A DNA stretch of 64,000 bases from Candidatus Omnitrophota bacterium (GTDB taxonomy: Bacteria; Omnitrophota; Omnitrophia; Omnitrophales; Aquincolibacteriaceae): positions 10,406 to 74,405 of the forward strand of contig JACPXK010000055.1 of NCBI GenBank assembly GCA_016196565.1, read 5' to 3'. The notes below the pieces were generated by a model. That model was not told the origin of the DNA. It saw nothing but the letters and a program-made list of their open reading frames with translations, and did not search any database. This document shows, piece after piece, positions 60,461-64,000 of the stretch. Every line of letters begins with the position of its first letter. Within the stretch, counting starts at the first letter, position 1. The translations under genes and the position numbers were made by a program.

Positions 60461-61885
60461 TCAAAAGGGGCCAGACCCCTTGGTGCCAGGCTCCTTTTGG
60501 TTTTCATTTTTTTCTGGGCGAAGTTGCGGAAATAAAATGACATCGCGAATCGAATTCTGATTAGTGAGAAGCATCACAAGGCGGTCGATGCCGATTCCAA
60601 GCCCCCCCGCGGGCGGCATGGCATATTCCAGGGCGGTGAGAAAATCCTCATCCAGCACCTTGTGTTCGCCGATCATCTCGCGCTGGGCCTCCAGCCTTTC
60701 GCGCTGAATGGCGGGATCGTTCAGTTCGGAGAAAGCATTGGCGATTTCCATTTTGGCGATGAAGAGTTCAAAACGGTAAACCACATCGGGATTATCTTCC
60801 TTGGCCTTGGCGAGTGGCGTCATGATCGTCGGATAATCGATGACAAATGTGGGCTCCCAAAGATCTGGCTCTACAAACAAACCGAAAAGTTGGTTAAGTA
60901 AATCAACATCTTCTAAACCTGCTTCTTTGCTCCCCATATACTTTTTATAAGCCTTTTCCTGCCATCCAGCTTTCGGGAAATCCATGCCTATCTGCTTATT
61001 TAGTTCTTCCACAAAAGAAATCCGCTTCCACGGCCGTTTGAAAGAAAGCGTGCGCTCACCGTACGGAATTTCATCTTTGCCGTAAAGGTCTTTCACCAGT
61101 CCGGAAATCATTTCTTCCGTGATATTCATCATGTCTTCGTAATCGGCGTAAGCCTGATAAAGCTCGAGCATGGTAAATTCCGGATTGTGGCGGATGGAAA
61201 TTCCTTCATTGCGGAAGTTGCGATTGACTTCATAAACTTTTTCGAAACCACCTACGAGCAGTCTTTTAAGATAAAGTTCGGGCGCCACGCGCAGATACAA
61301 ATCCAAATCAAGGGTGTTGTGATGCGTGACAAAAGGCTTGGCGCGCGCGCCGCCGGGAATGGGCTGCATCATCGGCGTTTCCACTTCCATAAAGCCTCGG
61401 TCGTCCAGGAATTGGCGGATTTTATGAACGATTTGACTTCGCTTTTTGAATGTGGCACGCACCTCGTCATTGACAATAAGATCAAGGTAGCGGTGACGGT
61501 AACGGGTTTCGACATCTTTTAGGCCATGCCATTTTTCCGGAAGGGTACGGACAATTTTTGAAAGAATCGTGAATTTCTCCACGCGCACGGATTTTTCGCC
61601 GGTTTTGGAAAGAAAAAGGCGGCCTTCCATTCCGATAATGTCGCCGAGCGAAAGCGAAGAAAATTGCTCAAAGGCCTGCTCCCCCAGTTCATCTTTTTTC
61701 CCGTAAAGCTGAACGCGCCCATTTTCGTCTTTGAGATCGCAAAAAGCGCTTTTTCCCATCACGCGGCGGGCCATGATACGGCCGGCTAGCCGCACATGGC
61801 GATCGGGTTGAAAGGGTTCGAGAATCGCGGCGATGGACTCCACCGGCAAAAATCGCGATCCATAATTAGAATTTTTCTGGGTCAT
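60461..61885 (-). CDS. lysS: Lysine-tRNA ligase, class II
   Basis: 474 residues: OB-fold anticodon domain (VRLAGRIMARRVMGKSAFCDL), motif 2 FRNEGISIRHNPEFTMLE, and motif 3 GLGIGIDRLVMLLT. The catalytic body ends near FPQLRPE as usual; the last residues (KEPGTKGSGPF) are encoded by a family A palindrome, which also gives the TGA stop. Leads an operon with lolC. Confidence 0.96.
   Translation of the reverse strand: MTQKNSNYGSRFLPVESIAAILEPFQPDRHVRLAGRIMARRVMGKSAFCDLKDENGRVQLYGKKDELGEQAFEQFSSLSLGDIIGMEGRLFLSKTGEKSVRVEKFTILSKIVRTLPEKWHGLKDVETRYRHRYLDLIVNDEVRATFKKRSQIVHKIRQFLDDRGFMEVETPMMQPIPGGARAKPFVTHHNTLDLDLYLRVAPELYLKRLLVGGFEKVYEVNRNFRNEGISIRHNPEFTMLELYQAYADYEDMMNITEEMISGLVKDLYGKDEIPYGERTLSFKRPWKRISFVEELNKQIGMDFPKAGWQEKAYKKYMGSKEAGLEDVDLLNQLFGLFVEPDLWEPTFVIDYPTIMTPLAKAKEDNPDVVYRFELFIAKMEIANAFSELNDPAIQRERLEAQREMIGEHKVLDEDFLTALEYAMPPAGGLGIGIDRLVMLLTNQNSIRDVILFPQLRPEKNENQKEPGTKGSGPF
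60464..60500. repeat. Family A repeat forming the LysS C-terminus
   Basis: AAAAGGGGCCAGACCCCTTG followed by GTGCCAGGCTCCTTTTGG. On the minus strand it is translated as the tail of LysS; beyond its end is the TTTTGAGG that serves as LysS stop and lolC ribosome site. Confidence 0.82.
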
Positions 61886-61890
61886 AGTAA

Positions 61891-61922
61891 CGTCATCCTG
61901 AGCGCGGTGAAGGATCTCGCTG
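61891..61922. repeat. Half family B repeat in the lysS leader
   Basis: CGTCATCCTGAGCGCGGTGA followed by AGGATCTCGCTG, one end of the family B element, between the lysS promoter and start codon. On the minus strand it supplies an AGGA about 11 bases before the ATG. Confidence 0.7.
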
Positions 61923-61963
61923 TTAAATATTGATTTTCAAAGACTTAAGACGAATTTCCGAGA

Positions 61964-61993
61964 ATTATATTACAAGCGGGATCAGGGTGTCAA
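61964..61993 (-). promoter_or_regulatory. Consensus promoter for the lysS operon
   Basis: Perfect TTGACA at 61993-61988 and perfect TATAAT at 61969-61964, spacer 18. The leader to lysS is about 75 bases. Confidence 0.75.
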
Positions 61994-62019
61994 TGAAGCC
62001 AAAATCCCGGGAATAAGGC

Positions 62020-62048
62020 TTGAACATTGGCTTAGGCTGGGGCATCAT
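62020..62048 (+). promoter_or_regulatory. Candidate promoter of the zinc-ribbon membrane protein gene
   Basis: TTGAAC at 62020-62025, 17-base spacer, CATCAT at 62043-62048; 35 bases before the ATG. Confidence 0.35.
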
Positions 62049-62083
62049 AGCCCTCATTACCCACTTAAGAAAGGCAGGACTTT

Positions 62084-62626
62084 ATGACGGAAAAATCGGC
62101 AGCGACTTACGTATGCCCCATGTGCAATAGAACCATGGAACGCGACATTATTCTTTTTTTGAATCATACCGATGAGCATGTGATTGACCGGATCAAACAG
62201 GCCAATCCCAAATGGGTGGCCGAAGACGGAATTTGCGAGCCGTGCGTGCAGTATTACCGCAGCCAAATCGCCGTGGGGTCCGACAGCAATATCGGTCCGG
62301 ACCAAAGACGCAAACGGGTTCGGATGGGGATTATCTGCCTCGTCCTAAGCGTGCTGGCAGAAATTTATTTTGTCAGCCAGGGATTTCCCCGCTCCTTACG
62401 CCTTATTTTGTTCGCCCCGCTTTATTTGGGAATGTTCGGACTGATTCAAGCCCGTGAGAAAACCTGCGCAGTACTTGCCGAAATGGGTGAGGCCAATATG
62501 GATTCAGGCACCAAAAAAATTCAGGACAAAGATATCATCTGCGCGCTTAAGAAAAAAGGCCGCAAGATTTTCCTTCACTCTCTCCTTTGGGCCGCCATTC
62601 TCACTTTTCTGTTTTTGATTCCTTAA
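62084..62626 (+). CDS. Zinc-ribbon membrane protein of unknown function
   Basis: 180 residues: N-terminal cysteine pairs CPMC (11-14) and CEPC near residue 51 that can form a zinc ribbon, then two hydrophobic helices around 80-115 and a third at the C terminus (LHSLLWAAILTFLFLIP). GGCAGGAC precedes the ATG. No family recognised. Confidence 0.7.
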   Translation: MTEKSAATYVCPMCNRTMERDIILFLNHTDEHVIDRIKQANPKWVAEDGICEPCVQYYRSQIAVGSDSNIGPDQRRKRVRMGIICLVLSVLAEIYFVSQGFPRSLRLILFAPLYLGMFGLIQAREKTCAVLAEMGEANMDSGTKKIQDKDIICALKKKGRKIFLHSLLWAAILTFLFLIP

Positions 62627-62642
62627 TCCATAAGTCGGATTT

Positions 62643-62927
62643 TCAACTTAAACGGCGTACCCATTGCAAAATACGATCATAAATAACGGCCCGGGATCCA
62701 AGGTCGATGACTTGGATTTCAATGCGACGGTGTTCAATTCGGTAAACAATCCGGTAACGGCTCACGCGGTAACTCCATAATCCCCGGAGTTCGTCTTTGA
62801 GCGGTTTGCCAATATGAGGATTTTCTTGAATGGCTTCGAGCCCGGCGCGAATTTGATTTTTAAGGGAAGGCGGTAAAATGCGGACTGTCTTTTCCACCAA
62901 AGGCGGGATAACAATTGTGTATTTCAC
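62643..62927 (-). CDS. RelE/ParE-family toxin
   Basis: 94 residues: VEKTVRILPPSLKNQIRAGL, GKPLKDELRGLWSYRVSRYRIVYRI and RAVIYDRI match the RelE/ParE fold with conserved arginines. Start is a GTG overlapping the antitoxin stop (GTGA). RNA cleavage is likely but not provable from sequence. Confidence 0.9.
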   Translation of the reverse strand: MKYTIVIPPLVEKTVRILPPSLKNQIRAGLEAIQENPHIGKPLKDELRGLWSYRVSRYRIVYRIEHRRIEIQVIDLGSRAVIYDRILQWVRRLS

Positions 62928-63196
62928 GCGGCATTTCCGAAAATATCCTCCAGCGTTTTTCCCCGGCCGCCGCGATTGAAATAAGCTGTATTTTTGCGAA
63001 TGCGTGCCATGGCTTTCGGATCGGAAAGAACTTCCAGAGTTTCCTTCCAGCTTTCCCATTCGTCGTAACTCATAATGACCGCCGCAGGACGGCCATTTTT
63101 GGTCACAACATACTCCTGTCCTGCTTTTTGGGCCATGCTGATGACCTTCAAAATCTGAGGCTTTAACTGCGTAACCGACACAATTTTGGCTTCCAT
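62924..63196 (-). CDS. Phd/YefM-family antitoxin
   Basis: 90 residues: AKIVSVTQLKPQILKVISMAQKAGQEYVVTKNGRPAAVIMSYDEW-type Phd fold (shown here in words: DNA-binding N-terminal half, then an acidic-aromatic toxin-binding tail). Start at 63196 with AGGAG 8 bases upstream. It should repress its own operon through the palindrome at 63210-63229. Confidence 0.9.
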   Translation of the reverse strand: MEAKIVSVTQLKPQILKVISMAQKAGQEYVVTKNGRPAAVIMSYDEWESWKETLEVLSDPKAMARIRKNTAYFNRGGRGKTLEDIFGNAA

Positions 63197-63209
63197 GGGA
63201 ATTCTCCTA

Positions 63210-63229
63210 TGGTCCACAATTATGGACCA
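63210..63229. promoter_or_regulatory. Operator palindrome of the toxin-antitoxin operon
   Basis: TGGTCCACAATTATGGACCA: inverted arms TGGTCC and GGACCA around an AT-rich centre, 13-14 bases before the antitoxin start codon and just after the predicted -10, as expected for autorepression. Confidence 0.7.
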
Positions 63230-63234
63230 CTCAA

Positions 63235-63263
63235 AGCTTACCCAAATCGAACGTTTATGTCAA
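63235..63263 (-). promoter_or_regulatory. Predicted promoter of the toxin-antitoxin operon
   Basis: TTGACA at 63263-63258 and TAAGCT at 63240-63235, spacer 17; the operator covers the transcription start. Confidence 0.5.
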
Positions 63264-63279
63264 TGGCGGCATTCCACTT

Positions 63280-63855
63280 TTATTTTTGTTTGGGAAGTAG
63301 AAAATACAGCGGAATGAAAATAAGCAGGCCGTAGGAAATGTAAATATTCACCCACGCCAGAACTGCCGCTAAAACATAAAGCCCCGGACCGAATATCAGG
63401 ATTTTCAGAAAATTAAATTCCTGACGAGCCTGATCGTCCGCCAGAAAATTCACAACATACCAGTGAAGTAGCGTCGCAAAAAACCCACCCAGCCCGACAA
63501 CGAGCGAGAAAAACGTCACGGCCACCGGCGAGCGCAGGTATTCCCCCATGAAAGCCGTGGGGAAAGGAATGAAGGAAACCGCCAAAAGAACCAGCGCGTT
63601 CAGCCAGAACAGTCCATAATCACATTTTTTGGCGCGGCTTAGAATATGATGATGATTGACCCAAAAAACCATGAGGATGAAAAAAGAAGTCAGCCAGCTG
63701 AAAATTTTTGGTGCGACAGATCCAAGCGCAACAATAAGCGCCGCATGCGAATGATCCTCAAGATGCGGCACGCGAATCTCCAGGATGAGAAGTGTGAGCA
63801 CAATCGCAAACACCCCATCACTCAGGGCTTCCAGCCGGTTATTACTCAGCGCCAA
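63280..63855 (-). CDS. TMEM175-family (DUF1211) putative potassium channel subunit
   Basis: 191 residues, six predicted helices. NRLEALSDGVFAIVLTLLILEI is the family signature (R-x-E-x-x-SDGVFAI), with SWLTSFFILMVFWVNHHH in helix 3. Bacterial TMEM175 proteins form tetrameric K+ channels. Start is a TTG at 63855 with no evident ribosome site. Confidence 0.88.
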   Translation of the reverse strand: MALSNNRLEALSDGVFAIVLTLLILEIRVPHLEDHSHAALIVALGSVAPKIFSWLTSFFILMVFWVNHHHILSRAKKCDYGLFWLNALVLLAVSFIPFPTAFMGEYLRSPVAVTFFSLVVGLGGFFATLLHWYVVNFLADDQARQEFNFLKILIFGPGLYVLAAVLAWVNIYISYGLLIFIPLYFLLPKQK

Positions 63856-63976
63856 TTTTTGAGTGAATGTTATTCTTAGTTGGAAATGAAGAAAGGCTCC
63901 GAGTAAGATTGGCCGTTAAGAAACGGAAAATGTTGATGTTAGAAGCATCAACCCAACCCTACCAGGAGCCAAGAAC

Positions 63977-64000
63977 ATGGGAAAGATTGTACGACAGAGA
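63977..64000 (+). CDS. Start of an unidentified gene, cut by the window end
   Basis: ATG with AGGAG 8 bases upstream opens a frame beginning MGKIVRQR. A GGCTCC at 63894 and GGAGCC at 63964 flank the leader and could be an inverted-repeat end of a mobile element. Too short to identify. Confidence 0.35.

Noticed and set aside
25114..61922. CRISPR-like interpretation of the recurrent repeats
   Set aside because: Copies are singly dispersed over tens of kilobases with no regular spacers and no cas genes.
1..64000. tRNA, rRNA or riboswitch genes
   Set aside because: I looked through all intergenic stretches (all under 300 bases) and saw no cloverleaf, rRNA or known riboswitch core; a covariance-model scan would be decisive.

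Overview
The window (64 kb, moderate GC, dense, mostly minus strand) reads as bacterial chromosome from a diderm, probably uncultivated lineage. Outer-membrane logistics genes (MlaD/F/E-type transporter, an AsmA/TamB-like protein, LolC/LolD) sit beside a McsA-McsB-ClpC arginine-phosphorylation protease module best known from Firmicutes. Together with a TIGR04073-type exosortase-associated protein, an IspD-IspF fusion, a DUF6178-like protein and dispersed GGGGCCAGGC palindromes, this fits Omnitrophota or a neighbouring phylum. That placement is inference; no rRNA is present to settle it.

Layout. 1-5.4 kb: mutS-mutL, a single-domain response regulator and a membrane protein running off the left edge, in one operon. 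5.5-6.1 kb: two small exported/membrane proteins. 6.1-13.9 kb: a tightly overlapped operon of a DUF6178-like protein, peptide deformylase, a TPR protein and a complete oligopeptide ABC importer. 14-20.4 kb: a secreted double-domain M16 peptidase, PQ-loop protein, APC permease, PEBP-like protein, ArsC-like protein and SDR. 20.5-23 kb: a response regulator and a PAS sensor lacking a kinase domain. 23-33 kb: TypA, Cu/Zn SOD, HI0933 flavoprotein, RmlD-like reductase, CBS protein, oligoribonuclease, REC-GGDEF-EAL protein, an AT-rich islet (DUF433, DUF5615, HsdR_N-like) and a peptidyl-prolyl isomerase. 33-35.5 kb: YopX-like protein and two unknowns. 35.6-44.9 kb: a ten-gene overlapping operon cysS-tmk-holB-metG-tatD-CPBP-M50-mtnA-thiL-tsaE. 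45-45.3 kb: two tiny membrane proteins on the opposite strand. 45.3-49.1 kb: PIN/TRAM protein-ispDF-gltX. 49.3-61.9 kb: lysS-lolC-lolD-ilvE-mcsA-mcsB-clpC-AsmA-like-mlaE-mlaF-mlaD. 62-64 kb: a zinc-ribbon membrane protein, a RelE/Phd toxin-antitoxin pair, a TMEM175-type channel and the start of a further gene.

The most unusual feature is the behaviour of short palindromic repeats. Family A is built on AAAAGGGGCCAGGC; family B on CGTCATCCTGAGC...GAAGGATCTC; family C on CGTCATTGCGAG...CGAAGCAATCTC. Besides intergenic, terminator-like copies, repeat sequence lies inside open reading frames without breaking them: within mtnA and oppC, forming part of the signal peptides of OppA and the PEBP-like protein, and supplying C-terminal tails and stop codons of LysS, the RmlD-like protein and the YopX-like protein. 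One copy also abuts the truncated end of the PAS sensor. A second theme is a set of genes with no ribosome binding site whose start codon lies only 6-13 bases after a good -10 box, suggesting leaderless transcripts. I found no tRNA, rRNA, CRISPR array or complete insertion sequence, and no gene-free stretch above 300 bases.
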